From: Rosellinia necatrix
Taxonomy: Eukaryota; Ascomycota; Sordariomycetes; Xylariales; Xylariaceae
DNA length: 64,000 nt
Direction: 5' to 3'
Assembly (NCBI GenBank): GCA_021209875.1
Contig: JAGYVD010000002.1
Span: 186,001 to 250,000 of the forward strand
A program made the position numbers and the translations under genes. This document shows, one piece after another, positions 44,778 to 56,930 of this stretch. The first letter of the stretch is position 1; every line of letters starts with the position of its first letter. Under the pieces are notes generated by a model, which saw only the letters and a list, made by a program, of their open reading frames with translations, searched no databases and was not told the DNA's origin.

Positions 44778-46479
44778 TTATAACGTGTATCGGAAGCTAG
44801 CTTGAGGCTCATCCTATTTGCACACCGGGTTAGTTATATGCTACTCGTTCGGGGAATAGGGTGGTCCTTACCTCGTCGCATTCTAGGTTCTTCTCGCCAC
44901 GGTCAGCCGCAGCGTTGTCCCGCATGTAGGAGATGTCGCAAGCCGCAGTGAGCACAAGGACGAGGAGGGCGGCGGCAATGCAGGCGTATAGACCGGGCTT
45001 GTAACCAGTCGGCTGGTCCTGGGCCCTGAAGACGAGCGAACCGGCGATACCACCAATACCAGCGAGACCGACGAACATGGCAGAGCAGAAAGCACGCTTC
45101 CACTGTCCACGGATGTTGTTACCCTGGAGGGCAAGGGCCGAGGGGAGGTTGGCGTTGGCACCAGCGCAGATCAGGAAGGCACCGAAGTATCGGACGTAGT
45201 TGTTCGAGTGCCAGCCGAGAATCGGGATTCCGATGAGGGCGACGATCATGTTGACGGCAATGACGGGTCCACGGTACTTGTACTTGTCTCCGAGGTAGTT
45301 GATGCCGAACATGTAGATGGCAGCAAATCCGTAAGGGGGAGCGACCAGAATCTGCGAGGCAGCAGTGCCGAAACCCAAGTTCTTGTTTAGAATGATGGGC
45401 AAGAAGAACGAGAAGGAGTAGTTGATGGTCGATGTTCCGAGACCCATGCCACCATAAGCCCTACAGCAAGAGTTAGCTATTTGTTCCGCTGGCGATGAGT
45501 ACGAACGGAATATTCGCAAGTCTTACCAGATTCTCCAGTCAGCAGCACCACCGAGGAACTTGCGCAGGTTGAATTCAGTGACCTGAGAGTCGCCACGATC
45601 GGCCTTCACTCGCTGAACGACCCAGTTGCGCTCCCTGGCATCCAAGAAGCCCCAAACCTTGCGGTCAGAGTCGGGGAAATCAACAAGGAGCCAGTAGCCA
45701 CCGACACCGATGACGACAGTCAGAAGACCCTCGAACACGAAAATCCATCGCCAACCAGCGAGGTTACCCGCGCCGTCGAGATGGATCAGACCGAAAGCGA
45801 TGATACCAGAGAAAGCAGAAGCCAAGCAGCCGATGACGTAGAACAGGGCATATCGCTTGCCCATTTCAAATCGAGTGTACCATGTCGACCTATCCGGAAC
45901 AGATTAGCCAATGGATTCGTATCGCCGTCCAGATTTTTAACTTACAGGAGGTAGATGACGCTGGGGAAAAAACCGGCTTCGAAGAGACCGAGGACGACAC
46001 GAAGAGCGGCGAGCCCACCCCAGTTGTGCACCAAACCCAGACCGATCAGGACGATACCCCAAGCTATTGTGATGAAAGCGAGGAAGGGACGTGGGCCGAA
46101 TTTACGGCACAGCACAGTCGCGGGGGGCTGGAAAAGAATATAGGTGATGAAGAACAGGAGTGTGGCGAGAGACTATCGAAGCTACCGGTTAGTCCAGTTT
46201 TCCCCAGGCCCGGTCCATTGTCAGTCAAGAGATGGGAATCCTTACATAGCGGTTGCCAACAACCAGTTGGAGATCCGTGCCTAGACCGGCGACGTACGCA
46301 GCTCCCAGATTCGTCCGGTCCATGACACTGATACAGTACATGACACCGGTGACGGTGATGAGTCGGCGATCGATCCGTCGGATGATTCTCTTTGCCTGGG
46401 ACGGGGTGAACTCGTCCACCGACGACGACTCGACGTCGATGCGCGACTTCTCATGGCCGCTGGAGCTGTCGGAATCCAT
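44778..46479 (-). CDS. MFS transporter, DAL5/TNA1-type anion:cation symporter
   Basis: Twelve-helix plasma-membrane transporter of the fungal allantoate/nicotinate permease branch of the major facilitator superfamily. Minus-strand exons are inferred at 46479-46246, 46172-45946, 45889-45527, 45460-44872 and 44813-44778, giving 482 residues in consistent phase. The N-terminus is soluble and acidic (MDSDSSSGHEKSRIDVESS). First-helix residues RLITVTGVMYCISVMDRTNL and the loop CRKFGPRPFLAFITIAWG match the family's helix-1 and helix 2-3 pattern. GLFEAGFFPSVIYLLSTWY is the typical fourth-helix signature. The short last exon gives PQASFRYTL, close to the conserved F-R-Y-x-L end of DAL5-type proteins, which supports the splice. 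The substrate may be a small organic acid or amide, but it cannot be told from sequence. It lies next to the UstYa-like gene on the same strand. Confidence 0.9.
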
Positions 46480-48684
46480 GGTGGCTGATGGTTGGTGTGT
46501 GCGTATGTGTTTGAGTCGGAAGAAGAAAAAAGAAGGGAGAGAACGAAGCTGGAGCCTTAAAAAAGTGGTGCGATCCCTTCCAAAGGGCACCTCTAAAAGA
46601 AAAAAAACGGCGTCTTCGAAGAAAGAAGAAGAAGAAGGAGGTACCGAGCTGAACTGGCTGGCTAGGGATGTCGATCAACAAACACGGCGTGGTCCTGGGG
46701 TTATTATAACCAACTCCCCCGGTGAGCCCTTGGCGAGTTGCCAGTCGAGATATCTCCCACCCTCTCCCCCTACCCCCCCGCTCCTCACTTCAAGCCCTAA
46801 AAAGCTCTCAGCTCGTCTAGGTCACATCGCTCGAGCCCCATCTTACTCCCCGTGCGTCACAGACGGTGGGTTTCCTCGCAGCTAAGCTCATCTCGCCCAG
46901 GCATCAAGACTTTGCCAAGGGAAGTACCGAAGTCTTGACATAAGCTTGTATGTCGAACAGTGTCGCTGGCGAGGACGCTCACGGTGCCGACAAGTGGGCG
47001 CCGTAGAGGGAGGGAAGAGAGTCTATTTGGAAGCTAGGGTCTGGGCAAACATGGCTTGCCATCCGGCAAAAGCACCAATCCGATCCCTCTCTGGGTGTAC
47101 GGCAGACATGGGTAGGCCAAGGTGGCCCATCTGGCAACCCATGTTCACCCAGCTCGTTCATGTACTTGTATACGCTACCTGGGCTGGACACCAGATTAAG
47201 GTTATTTTTGTCTCCTGTTAGGTCATCCCGGGCAGGTTGGCTGAACACTGCCTATCTTGGCAAGTAGTAATATCCAGATGGGCCAAGCTTCGTGGCTTCA
47301 TGCCGAGCGCTGGCTAAGAATCTTGGTAGTTCGCCAACCCCGCTAGGAGAGTCAGAGAATGTCAGCACACGGACCCAAAGCGGAATCGAATATTCTGTTT
47401 ATATTCAGGCCTGTCGCCGTCCAACTTGGCGGATTACTGCGATGGACGGGCGAGGCGGCGGGAGTCGGTGCTCTTCGCACGTAGATCGCTCGAGAATGCG
47501 GGATTCCAGGAACGCCACCATCAGCACCCCAGCGCCCCTTATCCTGCCGTGCCACCTCTGGGCACATCTCCCCGGTCCGCACTTGTACGTAGGTAGCAGT
47601 AGTGGGCAATGGATTCGCGAACTATAATCATGTATACTGCAGTGTCTGTCACACAAAACGCTCACGCTCACACGTCCACTAACGACGACATGTACAGCCA
47701 AGGTAGTACATATGTGCTGGACTCGAGCGGCCGAGGACTGGACCGCACTAACACTGCACCCGTCGTAGTACCCGGCGTTGGTTACCCGACGTTGGGATCT
47801 GGGTAGTGAGCTTTGTAATGCGCTGACGTGATGAATTTGTGCTGACACGCGGTACGGCCGGGGTGCGGAGAGGGAAAGAGGACGGACGGAGAGAGAAAAA
47901 AAAAAAAAAAAAATCACCTAGGGAGCCCGGTGGCTTGGTATTCCGAAGTACCCTGCAGTGAGATTACCAGTACTTCTCTCCATTCGCCAAGCGTTGCGAG
48001 GCCTGCATCTAGATGCAGCTGAGAGGCCAGGGGGGTTGTTCCAAGACGTCGGGCAACGGCCAAAAGCACGTGTTTGGATCCTATCACCTACCTGATGCGG
48101 AATAGATGTGCCTCGAATCAATCGAGCTTGACGTCGAGATAAAGGCTCTCCGCCTCGCCTGCGAGACGGTGGCATGTCCGCATCTACCGTAGTGACTAAC
48201 TACTTATTGTATACACCATGTGGTTGCCTCGTCGATGCTTTCATTGAGGCTTCATCGAGGCTTCGGCGCCGCGACCGACAACGGCTTCGACGCGCCAAAC
48301 TTTTGCTTTCCACAGTTCAGTCAGGTTGGATAAAGTGTCTATTTTTACCTCCTTTTACGGCATTCGTCCCAAGTTCCGTCTGGTCGCCAAGTTCTAGCTG
48401 GGGGGCCTATTCATTTTACTTAGCCGTTCACGGTTAGAGTCCCATGGAATGGGTTATTTTAGCATTCGTCTGGCTGGGCCCGTACAGTACGCAAACGACG
48501 CCCAGCCTGCAATGGTGTGGCGCAACACATTTAGCCAAGGCCATCATACACTAATGCTATGTGGTGTGTGTATGTATGTATGTATGTATGCACATATGTG
48601 CATCTCTCACATCTCATCTCTCCCCGCTTACAGTAACTACACTGGGCTGTGGAACGTTGTTTATCTGCTGTGGCTACTGAAACA

Positions 48685-48720
48685 ACTGTAAATACTGTAA
48701 ATACTGTAACCACTGTAACT
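48685..48720 (+). repeat. Tandem repeat of ACTGTAAAT-type units
   Basis: Four copies of a 9-10-base unit, two of them ACTGTAAAT and two with ACTGTAAC endings. Confidence 0.8.
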
Positions 48721-49803
48721 CTCTTATACGATTTCTGGGTTTTGCGAAACCAGTGACAGGCGATCAACAAGCAGCCAACAGGCTTAGGAAACAAGGTTAT
48801 CCCTTCTCGGCTGTTCTTCCGTCCACTTACACTACACTACTATAATCAGATCGAGAAATGAGCAAATGAGATACACTAGTTTACATACACTAGTTATATA
48901 CACTACATACACTCACTCGCTCACTCCACTTCCCAGGGCGGAACACATCGCGAAGCATAAGAGTAGTATAAGTACCAAGCAGAGTAACTACCAGTAGTAG
49001 TCTACTACAAGTATCAACAGTCAGGAAGCCTCGAGCCGATGTCGCCGGCAAGCCACATCGGTTGGCGTGAGGGGTAGTGTGCATGTTGATATTTAATTAA
49101 TCGCCAACGATAATGACCCTGCGAACACTCTCCGCCCGCCACGAAGAACCTTAAACAGGTTCCAAGAGATTTTAGCATGCGGAGGCGATGAGTAGTATAT
49201 GTGTATGCCGTCAGGGGTATAGTACCGTAGCACCGTAGTGCAGGTAGACGGTAACAACACTAGTGCGGTGTAAATGTTTCTCCCGCCCTTTCGTACGAGA
49301 GTTTCATCCCACTCACGCGCACGCTACATTACACACAGCACACTACCAAGTGTAGGCTAGATAGAGTCGTATTCTCGCTGCAAGATAGCCGATGATAGGA
49401 TGAAACGTCACCGCAAATAGCTCAATGACATGTCTGCTTTTCCCACTCACCGGCACGAGAACCCACCAGCGTCGCAGTGTTGATAAGGTAGCCCACCACT
49501 CGCGTCGCTCACGACGCAGCTTGGCGCATATTCGTCTGCATGTGTCTGACCAAGATATCCAAGATCTGCTTCCATAAACCCTCACACGTGGATTGTTGTG
49601 GCGCTCTGGACCACTAGCGAGGCTGACATGGCTGAATCCCAAGCGTGAAAAAAATGGGAGCGTCGAGCCTGAAGGCTGTCACCCACAATCAATCCGACAA
49701 TCCTACAAAGTAGTGTACAGGCATAGTGTACACACACTACTGTACCTACCTAACAGAGGTTGGCACAGGTGCACCGGTGTGCATACATATGTACGTCGTC
49801 GTG

Positions 49804-49842
<39 letters not shown>

Positions 49843-49843
49843 A
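49804..49843 (+). repeat. GTA trinucleotide repeat
   Basis: About thirteen uninterrupted TAG/GTA units on the plus strand. Short open frames across it read as poly-Val or poly-Ser and are repeat artefacts. Confidence 0.9.
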
Positions 49844-50047
49844 TAGTGTATATAACACTACAGTATGCGGATCGTCCTCTTCGTTACCAACCATGGACCT
49901 GTTGTTAGGGAAAAGCGGAATATTCCGACTCGTTCTGCATTGATTGTCTTCTATCACAGGCGCATGACCTAACTATCGGTTACCTAGTGTACGCCCTCTC
50001 TCCTCTCACTCTCTCTGTCTCTACACTAGTTAGCGACGTTCTACAGT

Positions 50048-50078
50048 ATGACCTCTCTCTCTCTCTCTCTCTCTCCAC
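50048..50078 (+). repeat. CT dinucleotide repeat
   Basis: About twelve CT units in a row; a second, shorter CT-rich block lies just upstream at 49997-50020. Confidence 0.9.
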
Positions 50079-53000
50079 TCGTGCGCAACGTGCTTGGACC
50101 TGGGGCTTGGTAAACGGCTAAGAGTCGATCTTCCGTGCCGCTGCCGCGGCCAGACAAGCTTTGGCTCTGAGAGAGGACAAGACGGGACAAGAAGCTTAAG
50201 TTCTCACAAGCGTCTTGACCATACGTTTCTGGGGTAGCCGGCGGTGTCCTGACCATGGTCTTTGCCTGAGGGCTGCCGCCCATTTCTCGATGCCACTCGA
50301 CGCCGCGCAGCCCGGTCCCCAGTCTGCGGCCAGATTGGCGTCCAATCGTATCAGCGACGAAGGATCGTGGCTGAAGTCGAGAAGGTCGGACAGGGATGTT
50401 ACCGGCAGGCCCGGGCACATACGCACGCTAATACACTACAAACATCGTCATCGTTGCCTGCCGGGACCAGCCCATCAGGCACACGGACATTAATCACCAT
50501 GCGCTGGGACGGTGTCAGGGGTCGGGTTCCGCACTAGATACATAACAAGCCTAGCTACGCCATCGGCACACCATGTACACTACACTACACTACATATACC
50601 TACACTACTACTACGGTACTATGCACCACGGCGCTGTTGGTAGTCTTATTGGTCCTGTCCATCCCGTTGTATACCTCTCTGCATCGTCATATGATCCCAT
50701 CCCGCCATGCTACAAGCTCTCCAAGCTTCCCATTACTTAAGCGGTTGGCAGAAGCACGGCGCCCATCACCGCTAAACAACAACAGAACGGGTGTTGTGCG
50801 TTGTGTGTTGTCCGAGTACACTACGCCGTCGCAGTCTAGAAGTCGTGCTCCCATCTTATCTGGAGACCACACAGCTGAGGCTTCGGTCCGGAACGCCCGA
50901 AGAACCAACCAGACTCACGATACTATACCCCCTAGACCTTGGATCCACCCTGGAAAAAAGTCTAGAACCCTGTCCAAAATAGACGCCATTGTGCCACATT
51001 AGTCTCGGCATTGTCACGCTTCGGCCCTTATTGGCTCGGTCAGCTCCTCTGCCCAGCCCTAGATGCCTTATGCGAGACACTACTTTGTACACTACTTTGT
51101 ACACTACACTGCGCGAGACACCACCCAACGACCAGACCGACAATCTCCTCTCTCTCTCCTCTGTTCTTCACCTTGCCTTGACAGCCAGCGCCTTGAGAGA
51201 ACCTTGAAAGAGAACCCTGAGAGAGAGAGAGAAAGAAAGAACCTTGAACCCTCTTGTCCAGCAGTACCCTGCTGTCGCCGTACTGTACCTAATTTAAGAT
51301 GATGCCCTATTTAAACTATGATTAAAGGCGGACACGCAACACTATGCACTGCCGAAGAAGCCAGAGCAGCGATCCTTCAACGCCCTCGAGGGATCCGCCG
51401 CATTAATTCACGTATATTTAACCCATCTTCGTTACCTCGACGGCCAATCTTGTCAAAATTGAAACGTCGGGTGAGATGTATGAAGAAGGAACGAAATCCG
51501 CTCTGACTCGAGTCGACGCCGAGTTGTGTGATGTAGTGTATGTACGTACGTGTAGTTTACTAGGATATTTATTTAAAGTTATCGCTTAACATGAGATTGA
51601 GCCGCCAAGGCCAAGAGTTTGTCATCTCGGCGAGTGTCGAAACCCTTGGCCCGCCGTTTCCGCCACAGGACACGAGACGCGAAAAAAACGTATCGTGGTC
51701 GAGCCGTGGTCCTCTTCCTTTTCAGCTCCACACCCCAGAGCCTGTCCCCCCCCCCCCCTTATTGCCAACCTTCTCACCAGGTCAGCAGCCACTAAATGAT
51801 GATGTGCTGACTAGCAACGCAGCTAATGCTCTCGAAGAGTAATTGCCAAGTCTATAGGTTCTCGCCCAGCTCCAGAGCAGAGAGGCCACAAGGTCGCATG
51901 CGCGTTGGCCTCTCCTCTTTAAAGCCCACGAGGTTTGTCTCGCGTGGGAGACGATCCCAGGGACTTGGGTTCGGTGAACACGGTGCCCATCCCATGTTAT
52001 ACTACACATCGATTACACCGTAGTAATGCAGAAGTCACATAGTGACAGGGAAGGAGAAGTCAAAACTAGGACATGAATCCGTACCGGCATTCGAGTAGGA
52101 CTAGGAACTCATCACCCATATCCTTATCAACACCAAAAACGGGTTGAAGGCTCTTGGTAATAGACCTTCCAAGAAGCTATGCGCCCTCAAGCCATCACCC
52201 AAAGGGGAAGCTCTGTCCCATATCAAGGCATCGTTTAATCCATCCAGGACGCCCGCCCCCATCATACTCGTTTGTTTCTCTCTCACACTCCCTCACACAC
52301 CCTCGCACACACTTTCTGTCTCTCTCGGGTACCCTTAACCGCCAAGGTACTATCCAGCAAGTCCCCAACCTAGTGCAATGTCCCCCCAGTTATCGTGGAA
52401 CAAGACCCATCCACCAAACATGTTTTGAGGGGTCATATCATACTGTGGATAGACGGAGGTGTTCGGACGAGGAAGGTAGGTCAGGTCGAGGTTCGCTGTA
52501 CGAATCGCTATCGAACCGTAGATAGCGCCCTTCGACACGTCAGCGCCGAGGCGCAACGCCCAAGGGAATCCAGGATAAGTCGGCTCATTCAGACAGTTGC
52601 CCATCTCGACTAGTAACGCCAGGCAAGGGCCTTGGCTTTATAATGTGGAAACTTGGACTGGTAGTGGGGATACATAGGGGAGCTGGGAGAGCGTCGGAAA
52701 CGGTTGAGGTACGAGTTCATCGGGTCTATCGGGTCTATCGGGCAATATGGCAAGAGCACAAAAGCTGGGGTCGGCGAAATTGTTATACCGTGATATTTGA
52801 ACACTTTAATTATATTTTACCCCGGTATTTGCTAACTTGTTATCTTCAAATTAAGTGCTTATTGTGCCCGTACGCCAACGTCTACTACTCATTTTTATCT
52901 GTTCTACGATTCCATGTATAAGAGCAAGGAGCTGGACGACTTGGAGATGCCGTTCATAGTCGTTTGATAAGTTACTAAACGTTGGAACAAATTTCCCATT

Positions 53001-56000
53001 TAATCTTCTCCATCGTCAAGTGAAAGGGCAAAATACCGTCACATTCACATAACGCTTACGTGCCCGGCATTCATCCATGAACCTCGAATGAAACGTATGA
53101 CATGATGTTCTTTCTCACCCAACGCCCCACACCCTCCGAGGCTTACCCGGTCACAATCAACATGAGCCTATCGAAGCGAATAGGTTAATCCAGCCGTGGC
53201 GAGAGTGACCATGAAGGCAACCAATGACCGACATGATAACCATGTTACTGTACATGCCTCAAGACGGCGAACGCCAGCCGAGGCAATATTACAAGCCACT
53301 TACACCCAGAACAGCACCCGCGATTACTAAACTGAATGCGAAAAGCGCATCTTGGGTCAGGTGAAGAGGAATATGGGAGACACCACGCCACACATTCGTA
53401 ATGTCAGAGTAAGCCCTTCGTTCTAGAATCGAACATGGGCGCGAAGCAAAAAAAAAAAAATTTGTTAGAGCGGCAAAAGAAATATATCATCAGATATATA
53501 ACGGATTTGCTTTTGCTGGTAAAGACGAAGCTCGTCGACGGATCGGTTTTCATGATTAGATCTCGCGCCGCCCTTACGCGTATCAATCGAGCCTTATGGG
53601 ACGACGATGAAGACTAAGACTCGGGAAATGCTCACGGAATGATTCACAGTAATCCACTTGGCGGCGGGCGATCCCGTGATCGTGAGGAAGAGGGCTGATA
53701 AACGCAAGTGCGTATTATTATTAGATTAATTCAATGTCATATAATCTTCAGCTGCACCAAATCCCGATCCGCCCCCGCGGGGGGGGATTTCACGCAGACG
53801 CCCTACGTAAAGTGTGCGCAGGTTGACAGGACTGGTCGTATAATGGGAGGGACTCGGTTACTAAACGATGAGTCAGGAGGGAGTATCCTAGTACACTACT
53901 TACTTGTAGGACGTCGCCTCGAAAAAAAAAAAAAAAAGATCGTTTTTCGCCATTCGACGCCGAGAGCATTTTGGAATAAGGGGTGGGAGGAGCATGGGTG
54001 AAGTTCCCACAGGTGCGGGACGCGATATGAATGATTTGTCTTACACGGAATACCAAGAGATTCGATTATCCCATCTGCGGCGCATAATCGCTTGGCTAAT
54101 TGCCCAAGCTACCCAGGGCCAGCAGACCGCATACGGGCCTGGTCATAGGCTTGTCATTTATGAACACTCGCTGCGATATTGCCTGCTCGGTTCGGAGGTG
54201 CCTGCTGACTCATTATACTGGACACGGCGCTCCTCCGGGATCTGCGACGGTGGATCGTCACCACACTTCCGATAACACCCGCTTGAACTCGGAATTTGGT
54301 CTTCGGGGAGGAACGAAATAATTTTGGTAGGTTCTTTGAAAGTATTATGCGCCTGTTCTTTTACGTTGTATCTGAATTTGCAGGTTCTGTTCAAGTGATT
54401 ACTAGAAGTGTATCGAGAAAAAAGCATCACGCAGGATTCACCCAAAAGAGTTTACATAGAGCAACATTTGCTAAGTATATTGCAACAACCCCTCGAATGC
54501 TTTCCTTTTTCCTAAGGCTAACTCTTGTCTAACAGAGTCACCTTATCAAGTAATCCCAGCATCATCGTCTCGGCCACTGAATTTAGTATATTCTCACGCG
54601 GTGTAAAGCGATCGTTGTTGCCTCTTCCGAATCTTAACCAAAGCATTCGTGACGAGGTCCCTGGTTCTAGGATCCAAGACGAGACTAACCTATTGAAAGG
54701 AGAGATTAAGCAGACCCAGCCTTGAGCACAACCGTTGCGAGTCACCTTCGAGTATCTCGGCTAATATATCTCAGCAATACGCTTCGTAGCGACGAAACCC
54801 GTAGACCCTACCCATAGGCCCTGAATAGCAGCCTGTACAGATACTGAATTGGGAGCTAGGCGAAGCGCCCGGCGATGACCGGTTGATTATTGTCGCTCCC
54901 CGTTTGTTATAATGTGCTTATCGGTAGGGACACCGCGGCTCTTGTTCATATCCATCATCTAAACGACATTTCTGGCGCCTCGGTAGGATGCTCACAAAAA
55001 GGCGGTATAAGGGGCCATAGATCTTAACGACCGTCATGCGTAACTGCTTTTACCAACGCAACAGCCACGTAGGAGACCACGAGTTAAGTAGCTCAGGTTT
55101 GGTGATAGACGTTATGTTCGTAAAAAGGAGAACAGTGCTGTATTCGCAGAGCACCGGTAATCTATTGCGTCTCCCGAAGAAGACATGCTATATCTTTTTT
55201 CATTCAACATAGGAAATGTCTGGATGAAGATAGTCTCTGGGGCTAACTAAGCTGGGAACTTTGTGATTCATGACCTGTGTAGCAAGGTCTGGCATGCAAT
55301 ATAGCCAACACCGGCGCGGGCGTCTCTGCTGACTAAAAGCCCCGGTCCGGCGGCGCCGCCATACAGGCGGGTCTTGCCCGTTAACCGCCCGGCTGCTCCG
55401 TTTTGGTCTCGGCGCTTGACCCCGGCCAGAGAACCGTTTTAGAAGAATATGGGGCGAACAGCTGGGACAGATTCGACTCTGAGTGATACTGCCTGACTCG
55501 ACGTACGCCTTTATTACCCAGGACGCCGTCGGCATTGATATGTCCGCGTTTCCCACAGCATGCATTGGGGATGGCCGCTCCGAATAGCCACCCGGAGGGC
55601 TAGCAAAACTGCCTGGCATTTTACTACCTCGATATGTACGCCAACCAATCAGATGACGACTCTCCCCTCGCCGCCGGAAGATACATTAAAGGAAAGAAAT
55701 CGCATATGGAACAGCTGTATTAGGTGAGCATTTCCTTTGCTTGTTAGTTATTGTCTAGTTGTTTTAAGAAGCACTTGCGACGAGACCAGGCTGACCGGCT
55801 GGTACCCAGATTCTGTGATGGTTACACGCTTAACAACGAAGACGTTCGGGTTGTTTTTCGCGCAGCATCCAGAGAAGGCCGAAGCCCAGGCCCCGTTGCG
55901 CGGGTTCCTGATATCAACCCCATTGCTAGTCCAAGAGTAGGTAAACAACTCGTGTAAGTTAAGCTTACATGACGATACAAGCTTCAAAACAGACAATTGC

Positions 56001-56930
56001 GCGATCACGCTCTGTAAACGAGAACGATGATGTAATTTCCATACATACGCATCGTCCCATCTGCCGCAGACCAGCCTGGCTAGAATTGCTTCAAAATCAT
56101 CATTAATGCTTGTCACTGTTGATCGCAAAAGCCATTAACACAAATACTAAAGATTTTTTGTATCTGTCCAATATATTCTTCCTCCCTATGAGTCCGTAGC
56201 CTCACTATTCTATTCTGTACGTGCCTTCTGACGGCAACTATAAGGTCAGGGCGCATATCAAGGCAATGACCGGCCATGATCGTAGACGTTCTAGCACCCG
56301 CCGTGCCCTCGGATCTCAGGGGTTTCTCAATGAACTAACAACTATTGCGCCTCACTCCAACTAATTACTTCTCCGCCCACTTGCTCTTCAATGTATGCCA
56401 TACGGATACTCTTTTCTTTCGCTCTCGCAGTAACTACGCAACCAAACTCACTGAGCTCTATTTGTGACAGCCTCATATAATCGAGCCTATTCAGCCGTGC
56501 CCTTTTGTTGGGTGCAACACCGCAAAAGAGATGCTCACGCCCAGCTTCTCCTCGAGAACCCGAGTAAGGAGAGATCTCGATAGATTGCCCTGCTCACAAA
56601 CTTAATCTCCAAACGTCACAGCAAAATTCTCTGTTAATCTACTCATCGTACGCCTCTAAAGCACTATGAAATGTTCCTTCGTCGGCAACCTGAATGACAT
56701 CGTAAAATCGACGGACCCGCATGTTCTAGACTGTTTTCTCCACCCTTAATTATTTTTGTCGGTGTTCCTCGGGAAGTCCAATGTGTCCTAGTCTTCCCAT
56801 ACTTGTTCCATCATCACCTGTATGTCCTCGTTTCTCATAACCTACCATACTCTTCGCCGATTAAGAAGGTGAAGAAGTCAAGCAGAGGATATCGTGGAAG
56901 AGCTTCTTGACAACCCAGATCTATGCTTCA

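Larger units (their letters stand above)
46480..56930. other. Ten-kilobase gene-poor stretch
   Basis: No gene could be supported. All open frames are short (at most about 170 codons), overlap one another, and lack recognisable domains or splice-compatible continuations. The stretch is rich in microsatellites and ACACTAC-type repeats (48830-48915, 50575-50612, 51080-51115) and has poly-A/T tracts (47888-47910, 53449-53460, 53921-53937). The first 200 bases should be the MFS promoter. No transposase, reverse transcriptase, long terminal repeat or terminal inverted repeat was seen. Uninterrupted minus frames at 55200-55619 and 55748-56128 are the best candidates if any gene exists here. Confidence 0.5.

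Noticed and set aside
47405..47917. 170-codon minus-strand frame in the gene-poor block
   Set aside because: Begins in a poly-A/T tract (poly-Phe start), has no domain and overlaps other open frames.
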